NCBI GenBank assembly: GCA_046153015.1
Contig: JBJXGF010000381.1
Span: forward strand, 1-20,495
Direction: 5' to 3'
Source of the DNA: JBJXGF01 sp046153015
GTDB taxonomy: Bacteria > Actinomycetota > Acidimicrobiia > Acidimicrobiales > CAIXPF01
Length of the DNA: 20,495 nt
Positions 1 through 7,089 of this stretch are shown in pieces. Made by a program: the position numbers and the translations under genes. Every line of letters begins with the position of its first letter. The first letter of the stretch is position 1. A model generated the notes under the pieces. The model saw nothing but the letters and a program-made list of their open reading frames with translations. It did not search any database and was not told the DNA's origin.

Positions 1-1
1 C

Positions 2-310
2 GCCTGCGACCTGCCCGGCGCCCGGGCCGACACCATCGCCGCCGTGGCCCGCGCCCTCGCCGGCTCGGGCGCCGACACGACGGCCGCGATCCCGACCCTC
101 GACGGGCGCCGGCAATGGCTCCACGGCGCCTGGCGGCGCGCCGCCGCCGGCGCGCTGGCCGCCCAGTTCGAGCGAGGCGAGCGTTCGATCCGCGGCGCGG
201 TCGACGCGGCGGCGCTCCTCGTTCGCCTCGTAGACGGTCTCGACGCCGTGGCCCTCCAGGACGCCGACGTCCCCGACGAGCTCCCGCCCGGCCGCTACGA
301 TCGGTGGTGA
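2..310 (+). CDS. mobA: Molybdenum cofactor guanylyltransferase, C-terminal part (5' end outside window)
   Basis: The open frame runs in from the window edge and ends at TGA 308-310, giving about 102 residues. MobA transfers GMP from GTP to molybdopterin to make the guanine dinucleotide form of the cofactor in the cytoplasm. Visible features are an ACDLP motif at the very start, which matches the conserved metal-binding Asp segment of MobA-like nucleotidyltransferases. Next come a DGRRQWLHGAW segment resembling the family's DGR-Q-PL-A-W stretch and a GERSIRGAV segment. The protein ends with the ADVPDELP stretch typical of MobA C-termini. The N-terminal GTP-binding Gly-rich loop lies outside the window and cannot be checked. 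A related small-molecule nucleotidyltransferase remains possible, but the C-terminal pattern fits MobA best. Confidence 0.75.
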   Translation, partial: ACDLPGARADTIAAVARALAGSGADTTAAIPTLDGRRQWLHGAWRRAAAGALAAQFERGERSIRGAVDAAALLVRLVDGLDAVALQDADVPDELPPGRYDRW

Positions 311-318
311 ACCGCCGG

Positions 319-330
319 CGCGGGCCCGCG
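319..330. repeat. 12-bp perfect palindrome in the mobA-rhodanese gap
   Basis: CGCGGGCCCGCG reads the same on both strands and lies 8 bp after the mobA stop codon. It could act as a weak hairpin or a protein site. In a sequence this GC-rich a 12-bp GC palindrome can also arise by chance, and no T-run follows it. Confidence 0.3.
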
Positions 331-382
331 GCGCCGCCACGGCGCGCGGTGAGGCGTAGTGAGCCGACGAGGGGATTCGAGC

Positions 383-706
383 ATGGATCAGGCGGTGCCG
401 GAGATCGACGTCGAGCAGCTCAGCCGGCGGCGCGGCGAGGGGACGCCGCTGATCGACGTGCGGGAGCCGCACGAGTACGAAGAGGCGCACGTGCCCGGCG
501 CCGTGCTGATACCCCTCGGCGAGCTGGCCGAACGCCTCGGCGAGGTGCCGAACGAGGGCGAGGTGTGCGTGATCTGCCGGAGCGGGGCGCGCAGCCTGCG
601 CGCCGCGGAGCTGCTGCGCGCCAACGGGGTCGAGGCCGTCAACGTGGCCGGCGGCACCCTCGCCTGGATCGAGTCCGGGCGGGCCACGGACAGCGGCCCC
701 GCTTGA
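383..706 (+). CDS. Single-domain rhodanese-like protein
   Basis: This 107-residue cytoplasmic protein is one rhodanese domain. It has the LIDVREPHEYEEAHVPGA segment and the active-site loop CRSGARS, whose Cys carries the persulfide in sulfurtransferases. Single-domain rhodaneses move sulfane sulfur to acceptors such as thiols or cofactor-synthesis enzymes. Lying 72 bp after mobA, it might serve molybdenum cofactor sulfur chemistry, but that is only inferred from position. ATG 383 is chosen over the in-frame GTG at 359 because AGGGG at 370-374 sits 8 nt before it and the domain begins soon after. The stop codon overlaps the next gene's TTG start. Confidence 0.9.
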   Translation: MDQAVPEIDVEQLSRRRGEGTPLIDVREPHEYEEAHVPGAVLIPLGELAERLGEVPNEGEVCVICRSGARSLRAAELLRANGVEAVNVAGGTLAWIESGRATDSGPA

Positions 707-1908
707 CCAGCCCCCGCTCCCCGCTGCCCGCCGCGGTGGCCGAACCGAGCCTCATCACCTCCGACGCCGAGTTCGCCGACCTGTGCGCCGAGCTCGCCGG
801 CGAAGCCGTCTACGCCCTCGACACCGAGTTCCACCGGGAGCGCACCTACTACCCGAAGGTCGCCCTCGTGCAGCTCGCGTGGCGGGACCAGGTGGCCCTC
901 GTCGATCCGCTGGCCGTGGACCTCGCCCCCCTCGCCCAGGTGCTGGAGGGGCCCGGCACGATGGTGATCCACGCGCCGGCGCAGGACCTCGAAGTGCTCG
1001 AGCGAGCCTGCCGGAGCCTGCCCCGCTCGCTGTTCGACACCCAGGTGGCGGCCGGGTTCCTGGGCATGCCGCTGCCGTCGCTGTCGGCGCTGCACGAGCG
1101 AGAGTTCGGCCGGCCCCTCCCCAAGGGCGACCGCCTCACCGACTGGCTGGCGCGGCCCCTGAGCGAGCAGCAGCTCGCCTACGCCGCGGCGGACGTCTCG
1201 GGCCTCGTCGAGCTGCACCGCCGGCTCACCGACAAGCTCGCCGAGCGGGGCCGGCTGGACTGGGCTCAGGCCGAGTGCGACCTGATGCTGCGCCGGCCGC
1301 CCTCCGCGGCCCGGGCGCCGGAGGCGGCGTACCTGCGGATCAAGGAGGCGCGCCACCTGCGGGGCCCGGCGCTGCGGGCGGCGCGGGCGGTGGCCGCCTG
1401 GCGGGAACGCAAGGCGGCCCAGCTCGACCAGCCGGTGCGGTTCATCCTTCCCGACCTGGCGGTGGTGGGCGTCGCGCAGCGGGCGCCGGCCACCGTGGCT
1501 GAGCTCAAGCGGGTGCGGGGCCTGGAGGACCGGGGGATCCGCACCGAGTGGGCGGAAGAGCTGATCGAGGCGGTGCGGGCCGGCCTGGCCGACCAGAGCC
1601 CGCTCGCCGCCCCCGGCCCGGCCAAGGACGTGCCGAAGGAGCTGCGCCCGGCCATCGGCCTGCTGGCGGCGTGGGTGGCGCAGCTGGCCAACGACCTCGA
1701 GATCGACGTGACGCTGCTCGCCACCCGGGCCGATCTCGAGTCGTTCCTGCGCGAGGAGCCCGACGCCCGGGCGGCGCACGGCTGGCGGGCGAGGGTGGTG
1801 GGCGAACCGATCCGCCGCGTGCTGGCCGGCGACGCCGCGCTGGCCTTCGAGGCCACCGGCCGTCTCGCCCTGGAGCGGCGCTCCCACCAGGCCCTCGACC
1901 TCGGGTGA
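703..1908 (+). CDS. rnd: Ribonuclease D (3'-5' exoribonuclease with HRDC domain)
   Basis: RNase D trims the 3' ends of tRNA precursors and other structured RNAs. The protein (401 residues from TTG 703) has the DEDDy exonuclease motifs: D40-T-E42 (Exo I), D95 in an HAPAQDLEVL segment (Exo II), and Y160/D164 in YAAADV (Exo III). The C-terminal part holds an HRDC-like helical domain around RFILPDLAVV and the ELKRVRGL segment. The length is close to the family's usual 370-400 residues. The TTG start overlaps the rhodanese stop (TTGA, 703-706), implying translational coupling. GTG 736 is an in-frame alternative, giving 390 residues. Neither has a good Shine-Dalgarno site, so the start is uncertain although the function is not. 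The gene is probably co-transcribed with the rhodanese gene. Confidence 0.92.
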   Translation: MTSPRSPLPAAVAEPSLITSDAEFADLCAELAGEAVYALDTEFHRERTYYPKVALVQLAWRDQVALVDPLAVDLAPLAQVLEGPGTMVIHAPAQDLEVLERACRSLPRSLFDTQVAAGFLGMPLPSLSALHEREFGRPLPKGDRLTDWLARPLSEQQLAYAAADVSGLVELHRRLTDKLAERGRLDWAQAECDLMLRRPPSAARAPEAAYLRIKEARHLRGPALRAARAVAAWRERKAAQLDQPVRFILPDLAVVGVAQRAPATVAELKRVRGLEDRGIRTEWAEELIEAVRAGLADQSPLAAPGPAKDVPKELRPAIGLLAAWVAQLANDLEIDVTLLATRADLESFLREEPDARAAHGWRARVVGEPIRRVLAGDAALAFEATGRLALERRSHQALDLG

Positions 1909-1962
1909 GCGCAGCGAAGCCGGCACGACCGGGGAGCGCCAGCGACCCGGGCGTGGATGGGG

Positions 1963-1983
1963 TCTGGGGGCGCAGCCCCCAGA
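1963..1983. repeat. REP-like palindromic hairpin downstream of rnd
   Basis: A perfect 9-bp stem (TCTGGGGGC / GCCCCCAGA) encloses a 3-nt GCA loop, 54 bp after the rnd stop. No T-tract follows, so it is not a classic intrinsic terminator, though it may still act as a transcription or decay barrier. The shape resembles repetitive extragenic palindromes found in other GC-rich genomes. No second copy was seen in this window. Confidence 0.6.
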
Positions 1984-2053
1984 ACGGGATCGGGTGAGTC
2001 GCCAGTCCGGCGGCGGGGCGGGGGATTCGCTGGTGCCGGCCCCCGGCGCCGCC

Positions 2054-2059
2054 TAGGCT
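2054..2059 (+). promoter_or_regulatory. Candidate -10 element (TAGGCT) upstream of the small charged-protein gene
   Basis: TAGGCT fits the TANNNT pattern of the other -10-like hexamers in the window. Used as a promoter, it would give a leader of about 150 nt before GTG 2215. No good -35 hexamer is visible, and the second candidate (TACACT, 2174-2179) lies much closer to the gene. Confidence 0.3.
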
Positions 2060-2159
2060 GGGCGCAACGCGTTTCTCGCAGACGGGGCAGGGGGCCGCAT
2101 GGAAAGGGCCGAAAGGCGGGCGCCAACCCTGAAAGGGCCTCGGTGTGAACGTGGCTCGA

Positions 2160-2189
2160 CGGCTCGCGCGCGATACACTTGGCGAGCCG
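2160..2189 (+). promoter_or_regulatory. Inverted repeat enclosing a -10-like hexamer
   Basis: CGGCTCGC (2160-2167) and GCGAGCCG (2182-2189) form perfect 8-bp arms around a 14-bp spacer. The spacer contains TACACT (2174-2179), a plausible -10 element. The element ends 11 bp before the GGGGAG ribosome-binding site of the next gene. It could be an operator overlapping the promoter, or an RNA hairpin in the leader of a transcript starting further upstream. Confidence 0.45.
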
Positions 2190-2214
2190 AACTCGACAAC
2201 GGGGAGCTAGGCCC

Positions 2215-2403
2215 GTGAAGAAGGGTCGTCATCGTCGCTTTGAAGAAGCCCGTGCACTCAAGCGGTCGGTTGACTTCGACCCTGAGTCGTTGCTCGAAGA
2301 TCTCCGTTCCACTCGCCCCGAAGGCGAGGATGAAGACGAGTTCGACGACGAATACGAAGACGAGCACGATGCGGAGGACGACGGCCCCCGGCGCCGTCGG
2401 TAG
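2215..2403 (+). CDS. Small protein of unknown function with basic ends and an acidic middle
   Basis: The function is not recognised. The 62-residue product begins with a basic, helix-prone stretch (KKGRHRRFEEARALKR). It continues through VDFDPESLLEDL into a run made almost entirely of Asp and Glu, and ends in Arg residues. It has no signal peptide or membrane segment, so it is probably cytoplasmic. GTG 2215 is chosen because GGGGAG at 2201-2206 lies 8 nt before it; the in-frame TTG 2179 has no such site. Codon choice differs from its neighbours: GAA, CGT, CGA, GAT and TTG codons are frequent, whereas adjacent genes nearly always end codons in G or C. Charge bias of this kind would suit binding nucleic acid or a basic partner, but that is speculation. 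typA follows 52 bp downstream. Confidence 0.65.
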   Translation: MKKGRHRRFEEARALKRSVDFDPESLLEDLRSTRPEGEDEDEFDDEYEDEHDAEDDGPRRRR

Positions 2404-2440
2404 CCGCCCCCGCCGCCGCGGTCTCGCCGCCTCCAACCGG

Positions 2441-2446
2441 TAGCGT
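2441..2446 (+). promoter_or_regulatory. Candidate leaderless promoter -10 (TAGCGT) of typA
   Basis: TAGCGT lies 9 nt before GTG 2456, the right distance for transcription to begin at or next to the start codon. There is no Shine-Dalgarno sequence in the gap. The in-frame TAG inside this hexamer also rules out a more upstream start for typA. The same hexamer is found 8-10 nt before two other genes in the window. Confidence 0.5.
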
Positions 2447-2455
2447 TTCTCTCTC

Positions 2456-4300
2456 GTGCCCCACGACTCGTCGCGCCCCGCGTTCCGCAACCTGGCTCTC
2501 GTCGCCCACGTCGATCACGGCAAGACCACGCTGATCGACGCGATGCTGCGCGCCGCAGGGGTCTTCGGCGACCATCAGGCGCTGGTCGAGCGCGTGCTCG
2601 ACTCGAACGACCAGGAGCGTGAGCGGGGCATCACGATCCTGGCCAAAGCGGCCTCGGTCACCTGGAAAGGCGTGCGCCTCAACCTGGTCGACACGCCCGG
2701 CCACGCCGATTTCGGCGGTGAGGTCGAGCGGGCGCTCGCCCTCGTCGACGGCGTGCTCCTGCTGGTCGACGCGGCCGAAGGCCCGCTGCCCCAGACCCGC
2801 TACGTGCTGTCCAAGGCGCTCGCCGCCGACCTGCCGGCGGTCGTGGTGCTCAACAAGGTGGACCGGCCCGACGCCCGGCCCCACGAGGTGCTCGACGAGG
2901 TCTACCAGCTCTTCATCGACCTCGAGGCCGACGACCGCCACATCGAGTTCCCGGTGGTGTCCGCCGTGGCCCGGGAGGGCCGCACGGTCGCCGGGGTCGG
3001 CGTGCCCGGCCCGGACGACGGGATGGACGCGCTGTTCGAGGCGGTCACCAACCACCTGCCCCCGCCGCTCGGCGACCCCGAGCAGCCGCTGGCGGCGCTG
3101 GTCACCAACCTCGACGCGTCGGACTACCTCGGCCGGCTGGCCATCGGTCGGGTCGTGCACGGCACGTTGCGCCGAGGCGACCCGGTCACGCTGGTGGGCG
3201 CCGACCCCGCCGCCGCGGCCTCGCCCCGCCGGCTCGCCCACCTGCTCGGCTTCGAAGGGCTCGCCCGCATCGATGTCGACGAGCGCCGCGCCGGGGACCT
3301 GTTCGTGGTGGCCGGGTTCCCCGACGTCGAGATCGGCGACACGATCGCCGATCCGGCGCACCCCAAGCCGCTGCCCCGCCTCAGCGTCGACGAGCCGGTC
3401 CTGCGCATGCAGTTCGGGGCCAACACCTCGCCCTTCGCCGGGCGGTCCGGACGGTACCTCACCAGCCGGCACCTGCGCGAGCGCCTCGAGCGCGAGGTGC
3501 TCGGCAACGTGTCGATCCGCCTCGCGCCCACCGACTCGCCCGAGGTGCTCGAGGTGGCCGGCCGAGGCGAGCTGCAGCTCGCTGTGCTGATCGAGTCCAT
3601 GCGCCGCGAGGGCTACGAGATGCAGGTGAGCCGGCCCGAGGTGGTGGTGAAAGAGATCGACGGGCGACGCTGCGAGCCGCTCGAGGAAGCCATCGTCGAC
3701 CTGCCCGACGAGCACGTGGGCACGCTCACCCAGCTGCTGGCGCCCCGCCGGGGGCAAACGGTCGACCTGCGCCCCGGCGATCCCGGGCGCACGATCATGA
3801 CCGTCCAGGCGCCCGCCCGGGGCCTCATCGGCTTCCGGTCGCAGCTGCTCACCGCCACCCGCGGCACGGCGCTGCTCCACCAGCGTCACGTGGGGTGGAC
3901 GCCCTGGGCGGGGCCGCTGCCCTCCCGCAAGGGCGGCGCGATGATCGCCGACCGGCCCGGCGCCGCCACCGGCTACGCGCTCGACAACCTGCAGCTGCGG
4001 GGCGAGCTGTTCATCGGCCCCGGCGCCGAGGTCTACGAGGGCATGGTCATCGGCGAAGGCGCCCGCCCCGAGGACATGGTCGTGAACGCGGTGCGGGAGA
4101 AGCAGAAGACCAACATCCGCACCCACGCCAGCGACGAGGCCATCAAGCTCACGCCGCCGCGGGAGCTGACCCTCGAAGGCGCCATCGAGTTCATCACCGA
4201 CGACGAGCTGGTCGAGGTCACCCCGGGCCACATCCGGGTCCGCAAGCGCCTCCTCGCCGAAGCCGACCGCCGCCGTCAGAGCCGCCGCGCCGGCGCGTGA
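2456..4300 (+). CDS. typA: Translational GTPase TypA/BipA
   Basis: TypA is a ribosome-binding GTPase related to EF-G and LepA. It assists late ribosome assembly and growth under stress such as cold. The 614-residue product has the usual family length. The GTPase motifs are clear: G1 AHVDHGKTT (residues 17-25), G2 in ERGITI (56-61), G3 DTPGHADF (79-86) and G4 NKVD (133-136). EF-G-like domains follow, with RGELQLAVLIE and the RGLIGFRS segment characteristic of TypA. The C-terminal domain contains VREKQKTNIRTHASDEAIKL, typical of the family. GTG 2456 is the only reasonable start because TAG at 2441 closes the frame upstream. No ribosome-binding site is visible, and a TAGCGT element lies 9 nt upstream, so the mRNA may be leaderless. 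Confidence 0.97.
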   Translation: MPHDSSRPAFRNLALVAHVDHGKTTLIDAMLRAAGVFGDHQALVERVLDSNDQERERGITILAKAASVTWKGVRLNLVDTPGHADFGGEVERALALVDGVLLLVDAAEGPLPQTRYVLSKALAADLPAVVVLNKVDRPDARPHEVLDEVYQLFIDLEADDRHIEFPVVSAVAREGRTVAGVGVPGPDDGMDALFEAVTNHLPPPLGDPEQPLAALVTNLDASDYLGRLAIGRVVHGTLRRGDPVTLVGADPAAAASPRRLAHLLGFEGLARIDVDERRAGDLFVVAGFPDVEIGDTIADPAHPKPLPRLSVDEPVLRMQFGANTSPFAGRSGRYLTSRHLRERLEREVLGNVSIRLAPTDSPEVLEVAGRGELQLAVLIESMRREGYEMQVSRPEVVVKEIDGRRCEPLEEAIVDLPDEHVGTLTQLLAPRRGQTVDLRPGDPGRTIMTVQAPARGLIGFRSQLLTATRGTALLHQRHVGWTPWAGPLPSRKGGAMIADRPGAATGYALDNLQLRGELFIGPGAEVYEGMVIGEGARPEDMVVNAVREKQKTNIRTHASDEAIKLTPPRELTLEGAIEFITDDELVEVTPGHIRVRKRLLAEADRRRQSRRAGA

Positions 4301-4311
4301 GCGGGCGGCGC

Positions 4312-4329
4312 CTCCCGAGGGCGCGGGAG
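4312..4329 (+). terminator. Hairpin between typA and the MFS gene
   Basis: CTCCCG (4312-4317) and CGGGAG (4324-4329) form a 6-bp stem with a 6-nt loop, 12 bp after the typA stop and directly against the TAGGTT hexamer of the next gene. There is no T-run, so termination is uncertain. It may equally be an operator in the MFS promoter. Confidence 0.3.
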
Positions 4330-4335
4330 TAGGTT
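4330..4335 (+). promoter_or_regulatory. Candidate -10 element (TAGGTT) of the MFS gene
   Basis: TAGGTT ends 27 bp before GTG 4363. That leaves room for a short leader carrying the strong GGGAAGGGG ribosome-binding site at 4349-4357. No clear -35 hexamer is seen. Confidence 0.4.
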
Positions 4336-4362
4336 GGCGGCCGGCGACGGGAAGGGGCCGCG

Positions 4363-5571
4363 GTGACCGATCAGGTGGACTCCAGACGGTCCTGGGTGGT
4401 CATGGTCGCCGCCACGGTCACGAACGCCATCGGCTTCGGCACCGCCTACACCTTCAGCACCTTCTTCAAGCCGATGGCCGCCGAGTTCGAGGCGGGGCAG
4501 GGCCGGACCGCGCTGGTGTTCTCGATCACCGTGTTCCTGCTGTTCGGCCTCGGCGTGATCTCCGGGCCCTTGAGCGACCGGTTCGGGCCGCGCCGGCTGG
4601 TCATCTTCGGCGCCGTCTGCGTCGTCGCCGGCCTGCTGGCCACCTCCCGGGTGCATCACCTCTGGCTCGGCTACCTCACGTACGGGTTCGGCGTGGGGGT
4701 GGGCACCGGTTCGTTCATCACCCCGGTCATCGCCTCGGTGGGCGGCTGGTTCCACCGGCGCCGGGCGCTGGCCGTGGGCATCACCACCACCGGCAGCGGG
4801 ATCGGCACGAGCGTGCTCGTCCCGCTCATCAACCGGATGATCCAGAGCCACGGTTGGCGCACGAGCTACGTGATCCTCGCCGCGATCGCCGGCGTCACGC
4901 TGGGGCTGGCGTCGATCTTCCTGCGCCGGCCGCCGATCCCGCCCCCGCCCCCGGCTCGGGAGCGCCTCGCCGCGGTGGGCAGCACCCGCCCGTTCAAGGT
5001 GATGGCGATCACCGGGGCGTTGATGTCGCTGTCGCTCTTCGCGTCGTTCACGTTCGTGGTGAAGTGGGCGACCGACGCCGGCGTGCCGAGCTCCCGGGCC
5101 GCGCTGCTGATGCCGATCATCACCGCCTCGAGCGTGGGGGGCCGGCTGGTGCTCACCGCGCTGACCGCCCGGCTGGGCCCGGTGCGCATGTTCCAGGCGT
5201 GCCTCGCCGCTCAGCCCGCGGCCTACGCCATCTGGCTCGCCGCCGGCGGGAACTACCCGCTGCTGGTGCTCTTCGCCGTGGTGCTCGGCCTCTCCTACGG
5301 CGGGTTCGTGGCCCTCTCAGCCGAGGTGGCGGCCCACCTGTTCGGGGTGGTCGGCCTCGGCGCGGTGCTCGGCGCGCTGTACTGCTTCAGCGGGCTCGGC
5401 GGCTTCATCGGCCCGACCGGCGCCGGGTTCGTGGCCGACGCCACCGACGGTCGGGTGGCGCCGATCCTGCTCACGATCTCGGTGGTGATCGTGGCCACCG
5501 GGTTCAGCCTGTTCATCCCCACCGAACGTCAGGTGGCTGCGGCGGCGCCCGAACCGGCCGCAGCCGGCTGA
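4363..5571 (+). CDS. Major facilitator superfamily transporter, probable monocarboxylate carrier
   Basis: This 402-residue integral membrane protein has the repeated hydrophobic segments expected of a 12-helix MFS carrier. It carries the motif-A signature GPLSDRFGPRR between the second and third helices. A proline-rich cytoplasmic loop (IPPPPPARE region) separates the two halves. The N-terminal half resembles the oxalate/formate antiporter and monocarboxylate branch in layout. The substrate cannot be read from the sequence. Standing 42 bp before glcDEF, it plausibly imports glycolate, lactate or another 2-hydroxy acid, which is an inference from context. GTG 4363 is supported by GGGAAGGGG 5 nt upstream. 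Its stop codon lies in the loop of a hairpin (5562-5578), so transcription into glcD may be reduced. Confidence 0.9.
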   Translation: MTDQVDSRRSWVVMVAATVTNAIGFGTAYTFSTFFKPMAAEFEAGQGRTALVFSITVFLLFGLGVISGPLSDRFGPRRLVIFGAVCVVAGLLATSRVHHLWLGYLTYGFGVGVGTGSFITPVIASVGGWFHRRRALAVGITTTGSGIGTSVLVPLINRMIQSHGWRTSYVILAAIAGVTLGLASIFLRRPPIPPPPPARERLAAVGSTRPFKVMAITGALMSLSLFASFTFVVKWATDAGVPSSRAALLMPIITASSVGGRLVLTALTARLGPVRMFQACLAAQPAAYAIWLAAGGNYPLLVLFAVVLGLSYGGFVALSAEVAAHLFGVVGLGAVLGALYCFSGLGGFIGPTGAGFVADATDGRVAPILLTISVVIVATGFSLFIPTERQVAAAAPEPAAAG

Positions 5572-5578
5572 GCCGGCT
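5562..5578 (+). terminator. Hairpin with the MFS stop codon in its loop
   Basis: AGCCGGC (5562-5568) and GCCGGCT (5572-5578) form a perfect 7-bp stem whose 3-nt loop is the TGA stop codon of the MFS gene. The following bases are not T-rich, so it may be an attenuator or mRNA-stability element and not a full terminator. Confidence 0.45.
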
Positions 5579-5613
5579 CTTCGCTGTCACACCCCCAGTG
5601 CAACAATGAGGCC

Positions 5614-7089
5614 GTGACCGTCGACCGGGCCGACGAGGCGTTCCTCGCGGAGCTGCGCCAGGCGCTGAGCGCCGACCGTGTGCGCGCCGACCCGCTGGAG
5701 CTGCGGCTCTACGGGCGTGACGCGTCGCTCATGCGGGGCGAGGTGGCGGCGGTGTGCTTTCCGCTCAGCACCGCCGAGGTGCAGGCCTGCGTGCGCGTGG
5801 CCCGCCGCCACGGCCGGCCCTTCGTGCCCCGCGGGGCGGGCACCGGGCTCGCCGGGGGCGCGGTGCCGCGGGGGCTCGGGGGCCGCCGCCCGGTCATGAT
5901 CGTCACCACCAAGATGAACCGGGTGCTCGACGTCGACCTCGAGGAGCGGGTGGCCTGGGTCGAGCCCGGCGTGGTGAACCTCGATCTCACCAAGCAGCTG
6001 CGCCCGCTGGGGTTCCACTACGCGCCGGACCCGTCGAGCCAGCAGTCCTGCTCGATAGGCGGCAACGTCGCCAACAACTCCGGCGGCCCCCACTGTCTGG
6101 CCTACGGGGTCACCAGCGCGCACGTGGTGGCCCTCGAGGTAGTGCTCCCCTCGGGCGAGGTCGCCCTGCTCGGCGGGGCCGACCCCGACCCGCCGGGGTA
6201 CGACCTGCGGGGCGCCTTCGTCGGCAGCGAGGGCACGCTGGGCGTGGTCACCAAGGCCGCGGTCCGCCTCACGCCCGATCCGCCGGCCGTGCAGACGATG
6301 CTGATGGACTTCCTCGTCGTGGCCGACGCCGCGGCCGCCGTGTCCGCCATCATCGCCGCCGGGGTGGTGCCCGCCGCCATCGAGATGATGGACCATCACA
6401 TCACCAAGGCCGCCGAGGAGTTCGTGCACGCCGGCTACCCGACCGACGCGGCGGCGATCCTGATCGTCGAGGTCGACGGCGCGGCCGGCAAGGTCGCCGC
6501 CGAGGCCGAGGTCGTGGAGCGGGTGTGTCGCGCCCACCACGCCCGCTCGGTGCGCACGGCCACGACGGAGGCCGAGCGGCTGCTCATCTGGAAGGGCCGC
6601 AAGACCGCGTTCGGCGCGGTGGCCCGGGTCAAGCCGAACTACTACCTGCACGACACGGTCGTGCCCCGCACCCGCCTGCTCGAGGTGCTCACCGCGGTGT
6701 ACGCCATCGCCGCCAAGCACGACCTGATCGTGATGAACGTGTTCCACGCCGGCGACGGCAACCTCCACCCGCTGCTCGTGTTCGACGCCCGGGAGCCCGG
6801 CGTGCTCGAGCGGGTCCACGCCGCCGGCGAGGAGATCGTGCGGGTGTCGCTCCTGGCCGGCGGGGTGCTCTCGGGCGAGCACGGCATCGGCCTGGAGAAG
6901 CGGGACTTCATGTGCTGGCAGTTCTCCACGGCCGACCTGCAGGCGCAGGCCCACCTCCGCGAGGCCTTCGATCCCGACGGGCTGGCCAACCCCACCAAGG
7001 TGCTGCCCGAAGGGGCGAGCTGCGGCGACATCGCGCAGCTCTCACCGGCCTCCCAGGCCGACGTGCTGGCCGACGGGAGCTGGGTGTGA
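5614..7089 (+). CDS. glcD: Glycolate oxidase FAD-binding subunit GlcD (or D-2-hydroxyacid dehydrogenase)
   Basis: GlcD is the FAD-carrying catalytic subunit that oxidises glycolate to glyoxylate, usually with GlcE and GlcF and with electrons passing to the respiratory chain. The 491-residue product has the PCMH-type FAD-binding fold: PRGAGTGLAGG (72-82), NVANNSGG and GSEGTLGVVTKAAVRLTP. The FAD-oxidase C-terminal domain has VFHAGDGNLHP (376-386) and GGVLSGEHGIG (416-426), which carry the His residues of the active site in this family. D-lactate dehydrogenases share this architecture, so the substrate could be lactate. GTG 5614 is the start, with only a weak GAGG nearby. The end overlaps glcE by 4 bp. 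Confidence 0.92.
   Translation: MTVDRADEAFLAELRQALSADRVRADPLELRLYGRDASLMRGEVAAVCFPLSTAEVQACVRVARRHGRPFVPRGAGTGLAGGAVPRGLGGRRPVMIVTTKMNRVLDVDLEERVAWVEPGVVNLDLTKQLRPLGFHYAPDPSSQQSCSIGGNVANNSGGPHCLAYGVTSAHVVALEVVLPSGEVALLGGADPDPPGYDLRGAFVGSEGTLGVVTKAAVRLTPDPPAVQTMLMDFLVVADAAAAVSAIIAAGVVPAAIEMMDHHITKAAEEFVHAGYPTDAAAILIVEVDGAAGKVAAEAEVVERVCRAHHARSVRTATTEAERLLIWKGRKTAFGAVARVKPNYYLHDTVVPRTRLLEVLTAVYAIAAKHDLIVMNVFHAGDGNLHPLLVFDAREPGVLERVHAAGEEIVRVSLLAGGVLSGEHGIGLEKRDFMCWQFSTADLQAQAHLREAFDPDGLANPTKVLPEGASCGDIAQLSPASQADVLADGSWV

Larger units (their letters stand above)
1909..2214. other. Intergenic stretch between rnd and the small charged-protein gene
   Basis: No convincing gene is seen on either strand in these 306 bp. 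The stretch holds a strong hairpin just after rnd (1963-1983) and a -10-like TAGGCT at 2054-2059. It also holds a minor CCCT/AGGG hairpin at 2127-2137 and an 8-bp inverted repeat at 2160-2189 around a second -10-like element. A Shine-Dalgarno site precedes GTG 2215. The second half looks like a regulatory leader or promoter region. Confidence 0.6.

Noticed and set aside
359..382. GTG 359 as the rhodanese start
   Set aside because: ATG 383 has a well-placed AGGGG site and gives a normal domain start; GTG 359 has no such site.
388..1926. Long minus-strand open frame opposite the rhodanese and rnd genes
   Set aside because: It is His/Arg/Gly-rich with no domain and lies exactly opposite two well-recognised genes. 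In GC-rich DNA the antisense frame is often open.
2053..2490. Minus-strand frame with an apparent hydrophobic helix
   Set aside because: The hydrophobic run is merely the complement of the Asp/Glu codons in the small charged protein.
2258..4231. 657-codon minus-strand open frame opposite typA
   Set aside because: Composition is typical antisense (His, Gly, Val, Arg, Asp), with no motifs, and typA is certain.
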